Positions 8,883 to 16,627 of a stretch of DNA of 64,000 bases are shown piece by piece (the first letter of the stretch is position 1; each line of letters begins with the position of its first letter). This stretch comes from Ectothiorhodospira shaposhnikovii (GTDB taxonomy: Bacteria; Pseudomonadota; Gammaproteobacteria; Ectothiorhodospirales; Ectothiorhodospiraceae). Position numbers and translations under genes: made by a program. The notes below the pieces were generated by a model. The model searched no databases and was not told the DNA's origin. It saw nothing but the letters and a program-made list of their open reading frames with translations. Location: positions 62,001-126,000 of the forward strand of contig NZ_JAJMLZ010000001.1 in assembly GCF_022227765.1 (NCBI RefSeq). Direction: 5' to 3'.

Positions 8883-10460
8883 TCAATGCCGAAAATGTCG
8901 CATGCCCGTGAACAGCATGGCCATGCCGTGCTCATTGGCCGCCTGAATCACTTCCTCGTCCCGCATGGAGCCGCCGGGCTGGATCACGGCGGTGATACCG
9001 GCCTCGTGGGCGGCGTCGATGCCGTCGCGGAACGGGAAAAAGGCGTCCGAGGCCATCACCGAGCCGGAGACCTGCAGGTTCTCGTCGGCGGCCTTGATGC
9101 CGGCGATGCGGGCGGAGTACACCCGGCTCATCTGGCCGGCGCCGACGCCGATGGTACGGCCGTCCCGGGCGTAGACGATGGCGTTGGACTTGACGAACTT
9201 GGCCACCCGCCAGGCGAACAGCAGATCCGCCTTCTCCTGGTCGGTGGGGGCGCGTTCCGAAACCAGCTTCAGGTCGGATTCGCTGACCTGGCCCAGATCC
9301 CGGTCCTGAACCAGCAGGCCGCCGTTGACCCGCTTGAAGTCCCAGCCACCGCCGGCTTCACCCCACTGGCCGCAGGCCAGCAGACGCACGTTGGGCTTGC
9401 CGGAAACGGCCTTGACGGCCTCCGGGGAGACCTCGGGGGCGATGATCACCTCCACGAACTGACGCGCCACAATGGCCTCGGCGGTCTTGCCGTCCAGGGG
9501 GCGGTTGAAGGCGATGATGCCGCCGAAGGCGGAGGTGGGGTCGGTGGCAAACGCCAGGTCATAGGCGGCCAGGATGTCGGCGGCCACGGCCACGCCGCAG
9601 GGGTTGGCGTGCTTGACGATGACGCAGGCCGGGGCCTCGAACTGCTTCACGCATTCCAGGGCGGCGTCGGTGTCGGCGATGTTGTTGAAGGACAGGGCCT
9701 TGCCCTGGATCTGGCGGGCGGTGGCCACGCCGGCCTCGGCGGGATGACGTTCCCGGTAGAAGGCGGCGGACTGATGGGGGTTCTCGCCGTAGCGCAGGTC
9801 CAGGCTTTTTTCAAATTGCAGGGACAGGGTGCCGGGGAAGGGGGCCTGGGTCTTTTCGTCCTGCACGCCGGTCAGGTAGTTGGCGATGGCGCCGTCATAG
9901 CGGGCGGTATGGGCAAAGGCCTTGGCCGCCAGTTCAAAGCGCAGGGCATGGGGCAGGCTGCCGTCACCGGCGGTCAGGGCTTCCAGCACCCGGTCGTAGT
10001 CGGATGGGTCCACCACAATGCCCACATGGGCATGGTTCTTGGCCGAGGCACGTACCATGGCCGGGCCGCCGATGTCGATGTTCTCGATGGCGTCTTCCAG
10101 GCTGCAGCCGGGGCGGGCCACGGTGGCTTCAAAGGGGTAGAGGTTTACCACCACCAGGTCGATGGGGGGGATGTCGTGGGTCTGCATGGCCTCGTCGTCC
10201 ATGCCCCGACGCCCCAGGATACCGCCGTGGATCTTCGGGTGCAGGGTCTTGACCCGGCCGTCCATCATCTCGGGAAAACCGGTATGGGCGGAGACCTCCT
10301 TGACCGGGATGCCTTCTTCCATGAGGAGTTTCGCGGTGCCGCCGGTGGAAAGGATCTCGATGCCCCGCGTCGCCAGTGCCTGGGCAAAGGGCAGCAGGCC
10401 GGTCTTGTCGGAAACGCTGATGAGCGCGCGGGTCACGGGTCGGGAAATTGCTTGGGTCAT
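8883..10460 (-). CDS. purH: Bifunctional AICAR transformylase/IMP cyclohydrolase
   Basis: A 525-residue bifunctional enzyme (E. coli 529) that performs the last two steps to IMP. The N-terminal MGS-like cyclohydrolase domain contains [20 protein letters not shown] and [14 protein letters not shown]; the transformylase domain has [16 protein letters not shown], the DPTSAFGGI block and the conserved C-terminus. The start at 10460 ([13 protein letters not shown]) is favoured over longer readings that would run through the upstream promoter. A perfect TATAAT on the minus strand at 10498-10503 lies about 37 bp upstream and probably belongs to it. Confidence 0.96.
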   Translation of the reverse strand: MTQAISRPVTRALISVSDKTGLLPFAQALATRGIEILSTGGTAKLLMEEGIPVKEVSAHTGFPEMMDGRVKTLHPKIHGGILGRRGMDDEAMQTHDIPPIDLVVVNLYPFEATVARPGCSLEDAIENIDIGGPAMVRASAKNHAHVGIVVDPSDYDRVLEALTAGDGSLPHALRFELAAKAFAHTARYDGAIANYLTGVQDEKTQAPFPGTLSLQFEKSLDLRYGENPHQSAAFYRERHPAEAGVATARQIQGKALSFNNIADTDAALECVKQFEAPACVIVKHANPCGVAVAADILAAYDLAFATDPTSAFGGIIAFNRPLDGKTAEAIVARQFVEVIIAPEVSPEAVKAVSGKPNVRLLACGQWGEAGGGWDFKRVNGGLLVQDRDLGQVSESDLKLVSERAPTDQEKADLLFAWRVAKFVKSNAIVYARDGRTIGVGAGQMSRVYSARIAGIKAADENLQVSGSVMASDAFFPFRDGIDAAHEAGITAVIQPGGSMRDEEVIQAANEHGMAMLFTGMRHFRH

Positions 10461-10497
10461 GGGCTCGGCCAGTCTGGTGATGACAAAAAGACTGGGA

Positions 10498-10503
10498 ATT
10501 ATA
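10498..10503 (-). promoter_or_regulatory. Likely -10 element for purHD
   Basis: A perfect TATAAT (minus strand) lies 37 bp upstream of the purH start and downstream of the terminator at 10533. The -35 region is weak. Its position implies that purHD is transcribed independently of the RNA candidate upstream. Confidence 0.4.
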
Positions 10504-10532
10504 CGCGCCCGCGGGAACCCAAGGCCACCGGC

Positions 10533-10624
10533 AAAAAAAAGCGCGGCTTGAGGGGGCCGCGCCAAAACCACCAAAGGAGGATGGAGGAGTATACCGAATG
10601 CGGAGAGATCCGCGAGACGATATG
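10533..10624 (-). ncRNA. Candidate small RNA with CCUCC (anti-Shine-Dalgarno) motifs
   Basis: On the minus strand a perfect TTGACA (10654-10659) and GATAGT (10631-10636), 17 bp apart, predict a start near 10624. The RNA would have a 5' hairpin (GCGGA, loop UCUC, UCCGC), a single-stranded pyrimidine stretch with CUCCUCCAUCCUCC, and a GC-rich hairpin followed by eight U residues ending at 10533. Promoter, open C/U-rich seed and intrinsic terminator are the usual layout of a trans-acting sRNA, here complementary to GGAGG ribosome sites. purH has its own -10 further downstream. I do not recognise a named family; a purH leader attenuator is the main alternative. Confidence 0.6.
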
Positions 10625-10630
10625 GTTCTA

Positions 10631-10659
10631 ACTATCGTATGCTGCACTGCACATGTCAA
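10631..10659 (-). promoter_or_regulatory. Promoter of the candidate small RNA
   Basis: TTGACA at 10654-10659 is a perfect -35; GATAGT at 10631-10636 is a fair -10; spacing is 17 bp. It points toward purH and lies 87 bp beyond the end of the ferredoxin gene. Confidence 0.5.
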
Positions 10660-10745
10660 GGCGGACGGACATTTTTTTCATGCAGGACGACGGGCGGTGT
10701 TCCATCGAGGACCAATGGTTTAAGTCTCGGTCCGCCCGGCGGGAT

Positions 10746-11051
10746 CTAGATTCGCAGGCGTTCCACCACCCGACCATGTTGCAGGTGCTCGTCCACGATT
10801 TCGTCGATATCCTTTTCATCGACAAAGGTGTACCAGACTCCTTCCGGATAGACCACGGCCACCGGCCCCTCATTGCAACGATCCAGACAGCCGGCGGCGT
10901 TCACCCGCACGCCGCCCTGGCCATGGATGCCCAGGGCCTTGGCCCGCTTCTTGGCATGATCGCGCAGTCGGGAGGCCTCGAAATGTTCGCAGCAGTTGCC
11001 GTCTTCGCGGCAGTTGGTGCAAAAGAAGATGTGTCGTTTGAAATGGCTCAT
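10746..11051 (-). CDS. Thioredoxin-like [2Fe-2S] ferredoxin
   Basis: A 101-residue protein of the Shethna/thioredoxin-like [2Fe-2S] ferredoxin family. Candidate ligands are FFCTNC near residue 9-12 and AAGCLDRCNEGP near residue 60, followed by the VVYPEGVWY strand typical of the fold. Such proteins are small electron carriers of mostly unknown partner. The ATG at 11051 begins the conserved MSHFKRHIFFC segment; an in-frame start 51 bp upstream would add an atypical extension. It lies 45 bp downstream of the DUF481 gene on the same strand and may be cotranscribed with it. Confidence 0.8.
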   Translation of the reverse strand: MSHFKRHIFFCTNCREDGNCCEHFEASRLRDHAKKRAKALGIHGQGGVRVNAAGCLDRCNEGPVAVVYPEGVWYTFVDEKDIDEIVDEHLQHGRVVERLRI

Positions 11052-11095
11052 CTTGTTTTCCGGTTCCAGATCAGGAGGGACGGTCAACGGGATTC

Positions 11096-11821
11096 CTACC
11101 ACAGGTCATAGACCAGATTCACCGCCGTGGTGGTGTCGGTATTCTTGCGGTCTTCCGGTACGTTCGTATTGTGCCTGACCGTCAGGGACAGGCGCATGGA
11201 AAACTTGGCATTGATGCGCATGCGCAGGGCGGCCACGGATTCGATTTCCGTATTGTCGTCGCCGGCCTGGATCAGCAGGTCTTCGGTGAAGCGGGCATTG
11301 TCGCCGATGCGATGATCCAGCGCGCCCACCAGGCGCAGGATGGCTTCGTCTTCCTGCCTGCCGTCCTCCAGCTTGTCCTGGCGCAGACCGGCGCCGGCCT
11401 CCAGATTCAGGCGTGTGCGTGGTGAATCCACCACCCGGCGACCATAGCCGGCGGCCAGGCTGCGCTGATACTCGTAGCCGCTGAATCGGTCCCGTTCCGC
11501 CCTGAGGGCGCCGAACAGGTAATCCCGGTCGGAGACCTTGTGATCGCTCTGGAAGGCCCCCAGATAGCGCTCCTTGGTGGTGGTGCCGTCCTCCGAGGCC
11601 AGGTGTCCCTCCAGTTGCAGGGTGTGGCGCCACAGGGTTTGCTCGTGACGAATCCTGGTGCGGGCGTTGAAGCTGTCGGAGTCGGTATTGCCGCTGGTCA
11701 GGATCGCCCCCAGTTCCGCCTGTCCACTCCAGCCCTCGTTGTCACCCCATTCTCCAGCTTGGAGCGGCAGGGTGAACAGGAGCAGGCTGATACAATAGGG
11801 CGACAGTGTTCTGAAAAACAT
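11096..11821 (-). CDS. DUF481-family outer-membrane beta-barrel protein
   Basis: A 241-residue exported protein with a signal peptide (cleavage near LQAGEWG, residue 23) and alternating beta-strand pattern. The GWSGQAELGAILTSGNTDSD segment and the C-terminal NLVYDLW with a final aromatic residue are typical of the DUF481/YdiY family of salt- or acid-induced outer-membrane proteins. Function in this family is not defined. It is divergent from the GlcF-like gene and upstream of the ferredoxin gene. Confidence 0.75.
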   Translation of the reverse strand: MFFRTLSPYCISLLLFTLPLQAGEWGDNEGWSGQAELGAILTSGNTDSDSFNARTRIRHEQTLWRHTLQLEGHLASEDGTTTKERYLGAFQSDHKVSDRDYLFGALRAERDRFSGYEYQRSLAAGYGRRVVDSPRTRLNLEAGAGLRQDKLEDGRQEDEAILRLVGALDHRIGDNARFTEDLLIQAGDDNTEIESVAALRMRINAKFSMRLSLTVRHNTNVPEDRKNTDTTTAVNLVYDLW

Positions 11822-11899
11822 GATTGATCGGAGTGTCCGCGGGTGAATCTGGCCGGACACTCTAACAGATCCCGCCTCACCCACTGGAGGACGGCCCTG

Positions 11900-11932
11900 A
11901 TGCCGCCGCTTTTCAAGTGCGCTCCGCCATGA
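11900..11932 (+). CDS. Ten-codon leader ORF coupled to the GlcF-like gene
   Basis: ATG at 11900 follows a GGAGG (11886-11890) by nine bases and encodes MPPLFKCAPP; its TGA overlaps the start codon of the next gene as ATGA (11929-11932). The downstream start has no ribosome site of its own, so translation may depend on coupling to this leader. The peptide itself may have no function. Confidence 0.4.
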   Translation: MPPLFKCAPP

Positions 11933-13158
11933 ACCATGACGATATCCTGCGGGATACCGACCGCTGCGTGAAATGCGGTCTGTGCCTGCCCCATTGCCCC
12001 ACGTACCGGGTCACCCGGGATGAGGGCGACTCCCCCCGTGGCCGCATCACCCTCATGCAGGGGCTGATGAGCGGTGCCCTGAGAGATGACGCGGCAGTGC
12101 GCCGACACCTGGAGGGGTGTGTGGGCTGTCGTGCCTGCGAGGCGGTCTGTCCTTCCGGCGTGCCCTTCGGCAGTTTGATGGATGCGACGCGGGCGAGCCT
12201 GATCCCGCCGCCGCGAGGGGCCGGTCTGGTGGGTGGGTATCTGCTGCGCCATGGGGGTGCCAGACGCGCGGCATCCGGGGGACTGCGGGTGGCCGGGCGC
12301 CTGGGTCTGGGCAGGCTGGCCGCCCGCCTGGGCGCGGATGATCGACCGGGCGCGGCCCGCGCGGCGTCCTTTCTGCCGGATGTGGCGCCCCCGCCGCGGC
12401 CGTCTTTGGTGGGGCGTTCGGCCGCGGCGGATGCTGCGGTGGACGACGTGCGGGGCACGGTGTTCCTGTTCGCCGGCTGTACCGCGGAGACCTTTGACGG
12501 GCCTTCGCTGGAGGCCGCCGCCCGGTTGCTCGGGCGCCTGGGTTACCGAGTCGTGCTGCCGGAAGGGCAGGTATGCTGCGGGGCGCTGGATCATCATGCC
12601 GGTCGTGCCGGGGACGCGGCGGAGCTTGCGGGCCGCAATCGGGCGGTCTTCGCCGGGCGTGAGGGGCCTGTCCTGAGTCTGAACAGCGGCTGTCGTGTCC
12701 ATCTGCGGGCCGGCGGCGGCGACGGATTCGGTGAGCGGGTGACCGGCCTGTGCCGGTTGCTGGCGGACGTGGACCTGGCGCCGTTGCAACTGATCGAGAC
12801 TCCCCTCAAGGTGGTCTTCCATACGCCCTGTACCTTGCGGTACGGGTTGCGCGAGCACGGATGGATGGAGGCCCTGCTGCGGCGCCTGCCCGGTGTGGAA
12901 CTGACTCCCTTGCCGGACAACGCCTTTTGTTGCGGCGGTTCCGGCAGTCACATGCTGACCCATCCACAGATGGCCGACCGGCTGCTGGCTCCCAAGCTGG
13001 ATGCCCTTGCGGCGCTGGCGCCGGCCGTGCTCGTCACCGCCAATGTGGGCTGCGGCCTGCACCTGGCGGCCGGTATCCGGCGCCGGGGGCTGGCGATATC
13101 GGTCATGAGCCTGGCCCGGCTCATCGACAGTCGTTGTGGATTGCCGCCCGGTTCATAG
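11929..13158 (+). CDS. Iron-sulfur binding subunit, glycolate oxidase GlcF-like
   Basis: A 409-residue protein with two N-terminal 4Fe-4S motifs (CVKCGLCLPHCP near residue 12 and CVGCRACEAVCP near residue 65) and two C-terminal CCG domains (FAGC...VCCGALDHH and HTPC...FCCGGSGSH). This is the GlcF/LldE layout that shuttles electrons from an FAD 2-hydroxyacid oxidase to quinone. No glcD or glcE is adjacent; a different FAD/Fe-S oxidase lies 6 kb downstream. The partner is therefore unknown. The ATG at 11929 is favoured because it is coupled to the short leader ORF. Confidence 0.8.
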   Translation: MNHDDILRDTDRCVKCGLCLPHCPTYRVTRDEGDSPRGRITLMQGLMSGALRDDAAVRRHLEGCVGCRACEAVCPSGVPFGSLMDATRASLIPPPRGAGLVGGYLLRHGGARRAASGGLRVAGRLGLGRLAARLGADDRPGAARAASFLPDVAPPPRPSLVGRSAAADAAVDDVRGTVFLFAGCTAETFDGPSLEAAARLLGRLGYRVVLPEGQVCCGALDHHAGRAGDAAELAGRNRAVFAGREGPVLSLNSGCRVHLRAGGGDGFGERVTGLCRLLADVDLAPLQLIETPLKVVFHTPCTLRYGLREHGWMEALLRRLPGVELTPLPDNAFCCGGSGSHMLTHPQMADRLLAPKLDALAALAPAVLVTANVGCGLHLAAGIRRRGLAISVMSLARLIDSRCGLPPGS

Positions 13159-13376
13159 AACTCGTTCCTCCTTCGCGCTCGGGGGTGCTTCCCCATCGGT
13201 TGGAAGCCCTTGAGGGAATTGGTTTGCCGGCGAATTGGTGGTATCGAAAGATTGTTGCCTCATCACGGTTGGGGACGGTCGGTACTCGTCCTGAAAACCC
13301 CTGTCTTTAGCAGGTTTGCCTGCTGCTGGACTTGCAGTATCTTCATAGACATGCCCACAGCCCGTGTCAGCCCTCC

Positions 13377-14018
13377 ATGCGCCAACTGAGCCCCACCGAT
13401 CGCCTGCTGTCTGCCATTGATGAAGGTTTGTGCACCCTGTTCGGCCGTCCCCGCGCCACCGAGCGCCCGGACCCGGCCCGGTCGGTGGTGGAACCGGAAC
13501 TGGATGACAACGCCCGCGTCCTCTCCGGTCGCCTCATGCGCATCAATCATGCGGGGGAGGTGGCCGCCCAGGGGCTCTACCAGGGGCAGGCCCTCACTGC
13601 CCGTGGCGGCGAGGTGCGCGAGCGCATGGAACGCTCCGCCCGGGAAGAAAACGATCATCTGCTCTGGTGCGAACGCCGTCTGGCGGCCCTGGGCACCCAC
13701 AAGAGCTTCCTCAACCCCCTGTGGTATGGCGGCGCCTTCACCATCGGCGCCCTGGCCGGAGCGGCGGGCGACAAGTGGAGCCTGGGTTTCGTGCACGAGA
13801 CGGAGCAGCAGGTGATCCGTCATCTGGATGAACATCTGGCCCGTGTCGTCCCCGAGGACGCGCCGACCCGGGCGGTACTGGAGCAGATGAAGATCGACGA
13901 GGCCCATCATGGCGAACTGGCCATGTCCCTGGGCGGGGAAGTCCTGCCCTGGCCCCTGCGCAAGCTGGTGATGCCGGTGACCGCCAAGGTGATGACCGGG
14001 ACGACCTGGTGGATTTGA
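13377..14018 (+). CDS. coq7: Demethoxyubiquinone hydroxylase Coq7
   Basis: A 213-residue di-iron monooxygenase that hydroxylates 2-polyprenyl-3-methyl-6-methoxy-benzoquinone in ubiquinone synthesis. The iron ligands are visible as E61 in [12 protein letters not shown]91xxH94 in EENDHLLW, and the second half ExxH-type motifs in [12 protein letters not shown] and DEAHHGELA. The start at 13377 gives [11 protein letters not shown]; an upstream in-frame reading has no family support. It replaces UbiF in bacteria that lack it and complements ubiH and ubiI at 30-32.5 kb. Confidence 0.93.
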   Translation: MRQLSPTDRLLSAIDEGLCTLFGRPRATERPDPARSVVEPELDDNARVLSGRLMRINHAGEVAAQGLYQGQALTARGGEVRERMERSAREENDHLLWCERRLAALGTHKSFLNPLWYGGAFTIGALAGAAGDKWSLGFVHETEQQVIRHLDEHLARVVPEDAPTRAVLEQMKIDEAHHGELAMSLGGEVLPWPLRKLVMPVTAKVMTGTTWWI

Positions 14019-14031
14019 ACGGAATCCCCCC

Positions 14032-14060
14032 TTGTCACCCGGGCACTTCCCCGTTATCAT
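14032..14060 (+). promoter_or_regulatory. sigma-70 promoter of rplM-rpsI
   Basis: TTGTCA (14032-14037) and TATCAT (14055-14060) with exactly 17 bp between them, 42 bp upstream of the rplM start. Both hexamers match five of six consensus positions, fitting a strong ribosomal-protein promoter. Confidence 0.65.
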
Positions 14061-14101
14061 TGCGCGCTTTCCGTGATTCATGTGCACCCTGGAGTTCAGG
14101 A

Positions 14102-14530
14102 ATGAAGACCTTTAGCGCCAAGCCCGCTGAAGTCACCCGCGACTGGTACGTGGTTGATGCCTCCGGCAAGACCCTCGGCCGGCTCGCCAGCGAAGTGGCT
14201 CGCCGCCTGCGCGGCAAGCACAAGCCCGTGTATACCCCGCACGTGGATACCGGTGACTACATCGTGATCGTGAATGCCTCCAAGGTGCGCCTCAGCGGCA
14301 ACAAGGAAACCGACAAGATGTACTACCGGCACACCGGTTACGTCGGTCACATGAAGTCCGCCAGCGCGCAGCAGATCCGTGAGAACGCCCCCGAGCGCCT
14401 CATCGAGATCGCGGTGAAGGGCATGCTGCCCAAGAACCCCCTGGGCCGGGCCATGTTCAAGAAGCTCAAGGTGTATGCCGGAGCCGAGCACAGCCACGCC
14501 GCCCAGCAGCCCCAGCCGCTGGAAATCTGA
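14102..14530 (+). CDS. rplM: 50S ribosomal protein L13
   Basis: A 142-residue protein with the usual MKTFSAKP start (E. coli also has 142), the [16 protein letters not shown] block, [21 protein letters not shown] and the [18 protein letters not shown] motif. It is an early-assembly protein of the large subunit. It heads the conserved rplM-rpsI operon, here with a strong promoter 42 bp upstream. Confidence 0.98.
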   Translation: MKTFSAKPAEVTRDWYVVDASGKTLGRLASEVARRLRGKHKPVYTPHVDTGDYIVIVNASKVRLSGNKETDKMYYRHTGYVGHMKSASAQQIRENAPERLIEIAVKGMLPKNPLGRAMFKKLKVYAGAEHSHAAQQPQPLEI

Positions 14531-14588
14531 ACAACACCCTGATCCGGCCGCCTTGCGTGGCCGGGCAGCACATAGAGCAGGTCAAGAG

Positions 14589-14981
14589 ATGGCAACAACC
14601 CAGAACTACGGAACCGGACGCCGCAAAGAGGCTTCTGCGCGGGTTTTTCTGCGCCCCGGCAAGGGCGAGATCACCGTCAACAACAAGCCCCTGGACGTCT
14701 ACTTCGGGCGTGAGACCTCCCGCATGGTGGTCCGTCAGCCGCTGGAAGTGGCCGAAAGCCTGGATCGTTTCGATATCGTGGCCACGGTGAAGGGCGGCGG
14801 TGCCAACGGTCAGGCCGGTGCCATCCGTCTGGGTATTGCCCGCGCTCTGGTGGAATACGACGAGAAGCTGCGTGGCGCCATGCGCACCCACGGCTTCATG
14901 ACCCGCGACGCCCGTCAGGTCGAGCGTAAGAAGGTCGGTCTGCGCAAGGCACGTCGCGCGACTCAGTTCAGCAAGCGCTGA
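14589..14981 (+). CDS. rpsI: 30S ribosomal protein S9
   Basis: A 130-residue protein with the family blocks [36 protein letters not shown] and the basic tail [17 protein letters not shown] that reaches the ribosomal P site. It follows rplM by 58 bp, the universal bacterial pairing. The preceding AAGAG is an adequate ribosome site. Confidence 0.98.
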   Translation: MATTQNYGTGRRKEASARVFLRPGKGEITVNNKPLDVYFGRETSRMVVRQPLEVAESLDRFDIVATVKGGGANGQAGAIRLGIARALVEYDEKLRGAMRTHGFMTRDARQVERKKVGLRKARRATQFSKR

Positions 14982-15010
14982 TCCCCGACGACGGGGACGG
15001 CTTGCAGTCA

Positions 15011-15055
15011 CCCCGGGGCTATCCATCAGGATGGCCTCGTGGGGGATGGTTTTTC
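15011..15055 (+). terminator. Probable terminator after rpsI
   Basis: An imperfect hairpin including the GGCTATCC/GGATGGCC arms near 15017-15035 is followed by TTTTTCGGTTTTTATTT from about 15050. It would end the rplM-rpsI transcript before the tRNA gene. Confidence 0.5.
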
Positions 15056-15072
15056 GGTTTTTATTTCGGGGC

Positions 15073-15102
15073 TTGATTCAACACCCCGTCATGCTGTAGA
15101 TT
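15073..15102 (+). promoter_or_regulatory. Promoter of tRNA-Gln
   Basis: TTGATT (15073-15078) and TAGATT (15097-15102) at 18 bp spacing lie 17 bp before the mature tRNA 5' end. Confidence 0.45.
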
Positions 15103-15118
15103 TACGCCTCGGTTTTAT

Positions 15119-15192
15119 TGGGGGATCGTCTAGCGGTAGGACTACGGACTCTGACTCCGTCAACCCAGGTTCGAATCCTGGTCCCCCAGCCA
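15119..15192 (+). tRNA. glnX: tRNA-Gln(CUG)
   Basis: A 74-nt cloverleaf with encoded CCA. The acceptor stem pairs 15119-15125 with 15182-15188, the discriminator is G and CCA is 15190-15192. The anticodon stem ACGGA/TCCGT encloses the loop CTCTGAC with anticodon CTG at 15151-15153, which reads CAG. The weak U-A first pair and the D-loop match bacterial tRNA-Gln. The specific gene letter is only nominal. Confidence 0.96.
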
Positions 15193-15200
15193 TATCCATG

Positions 15201-15227
15201 AAAAAGGCCCCCTTGCGGGGCCTTTTT
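15201..15227 (+). terminator. Intrinsic terminator of tRNA-Gln
   Basis: The stem AAAAAGGCCCC / GGGGCCTTTTT starts nine bases after the tRNA CCA and ends in five T residues. It is a textbook Rho-independent terminator. Confidence 0.9.
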
Positions 15228-15263
15228 CGTGGATGTGATTCAAGGAGCCACCAGGTTCGAACC

Positions 15264-15290
15264 AAAAAAAAGCCCGGATGGAATCCGGGC
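15264..15290 (-). terminator. Intrinsic terminator of the minus-strand porin gene
   Basis: On the minus strand GCCCGGATTCCATCCGGGC folds into an eight-bp stem followed by eight U residues, 62 bp beyond the porin stop. Confidence 0.88.
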
Positions 15291-15351
15291 AGGCGCGTCA
15301 CATGCGCGCTGAAGCAGAGGCGGGCGTCCCTGCCCGAAAAGGCATCATCCC

Positions 15352-16374
15352 TTAGAAGTCGTACCGCATGCCAAGAGAAAAGGCCTTGGCGGTCTCGCCG
15401 GCGACACCGCCCGGACCGGAGGTGCGGGCCTGGCTCCAGGGGGTCAGTGCAGATGCATCATCGTTGTCCATCATGGCAAAGTTGCCATAGAACCGCAGGG
15501 CACGATCGACGCGATATTCAAGGCCCAGGGCAAAGAGATTGGCGTCTTTGTCCGTAAGATCCGAATCCAAAGCGAAGTAGTGGGCATTCAGATACATGCT
15601 GGGGCTCAGCCTGTACTGACCGGCTACGCCAACTACCGTGCCTTCATTTTCAGCGGCGGATTCCGACTTCTGGTAGAAGCCGGCAAGCGTGAATTCCGGG
15701 GTGATCCGGTATGCCGCGGCCAGTCTCCAAGCTTCGGGGTTGGGACTGTTTTCGATGTTCTGGCGTTCAAAGGCGACCGCGCCGGTGAAGGGGCCGTTTT
15801 TATAGTTCAAGGAGGTGCTAAAGGCCCGGTTGTCACTACCTTCGGCAGTGGTCTGGTTGCGGTGATCCGTGGAAAAATCCAGATCCCAGACAAAGCCGTT
15901 CAGGCTGGGGCTGCGGTAATGCAGGGCGTTGCGGAACCGCTCATCGAAACGGCCATGATCCGAGGTGCGGGCAATATTGCGAAGGTCCCCCACTTGGTCG
16001 CCGAAGAAATTGGCCGGATCCCGGGCGCGCTTGAAAGAGGTATCGAAGCGGCCGATTCGCAGCATCCCCCAGTCGCCTTTGAGACCGGCAAAGGTGTCTC
16101 GGGTGGTGAAAGTTTCGTTGGATTCGCTGCTGTCGAACTGGATTTCCTGTTCAATCTGGAAAATAGCGGTCAGTTCAGGGGTGAATTGTCTTTCGCCCTT
16201 GAAACCCAGGCGGCTGGAGTTGCTGGAGATGTTCACTTCGCTATAGTCGGCACCGTCATCCAGAAGGTCCACGGACAGGTGGGCGCGACCGTAGATGGTG
16301 ATGTCGGCAACCGCCAGGGCAGGCATGGACAGGCCGGCGGCGACCATCGCCGCGATAAGCTTCTTGTGCTGCAT
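15352..16374 (-). CDS. Gram-negative porin (trimeric general porin family)
   Basis: A 340-residue exported protein with a 23-residue signal peptide (MQHKKLIAAMVAAGLSMPALAVA) then DITIYGRAHLSVD, the usual first strand. SSNSSRLGFKG and the terminal RYDF with C-terminal Phe mark the 16-stranded porin family recognised by the BAM machinery. The start at 16374 excludes a non-signal N-terminal extension. It ends in its own terminator and is divergent from the sigma-54 activator. No -24/-12 element is visible upstream of it, unlike the second porin at 18186. Confidence 0.85.
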   Translation of the reverse strand: MQHKKLIAAMVAAGLSMPALAVADITIYGRAHLSVDLLDDGADYSEVNISSNSSRLGFKGERQFTPELTAIFQIEQEIQFDSSESNETFTTRDTFAGLKGDWGMLRIGRFDTSFKRARDPANFFGDQVGDLRNIARTSDHGRFDERFRNALHYRSPSLNGFVWDLDFSTDHRNQTTAEGSDNRAFSTSLNYKNGPFTGAVAFERQNIENSPNPEAWRLAAAYRITPEFTLAGFYQKSESAAENEGTVVGVAGQYRLSPSMYLNAHYFALDSDLTDKDANLFALGLEYRVDRALRFYGNFAMMDNDDASALTPWSQARTSGPGGVAGETAKAFSLGMRYDF

Positions 16375-16627
16375 GAAATAGGCTCCCCAAGTGATGTTGT
16401 AAAAAAGAGACAGCGTCCTGTGCCTCAAAACCCGGGGCGACTATGTCTTCTGATTATTAAAGGTAAGTTAAACCCCCGTGAAATTGTGATGAACAGTCCA
16501 GGGCACGGACGTGGGGGCGGCCCTCAGCCGCGAAGGGGATACGTCCTCTGTTGCCGATGCCGTCTGAACATTGGCCGTGGATGATAGACTGCCCGATACC
16601 CGGGCATCCGATGGAACAAAACCCCGC

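Noticed and set aside
10598-10723. A 41-codon plus-strand ORF with GGAGGAG upstream, opposite the small RNA candidate
   Set aside because: The apparent ribosome site is the complement of the CCUCC motif; the peptide looks random, and promoter and terminator both point to the minus strand. It remains the main alternative reading.
13159-13376. Possible gene or RNA in the 218-bp gap before coq7
   Set aside because: No ORF with a ribosome site, no strong hairpin and no clear promoter were seen.
15249-15264. Partial copy of the tRNA-Gln T-arm (CCAGGTTCGAA) about 85 bp downstream, like an attachment-site remnant
   Set aside because: Only 11 bases match, the segment is itself near-palindromic and there is no integrase or foreign island beside it.
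16375-16627. Sigma-54 promoter for the first porin gene
   Set aside because: No GG-N10-GC arrangement with flanking consensus and no TGTCATG repeats occur in the divergent gap; control by the adjacent activator is not supported for this porin.
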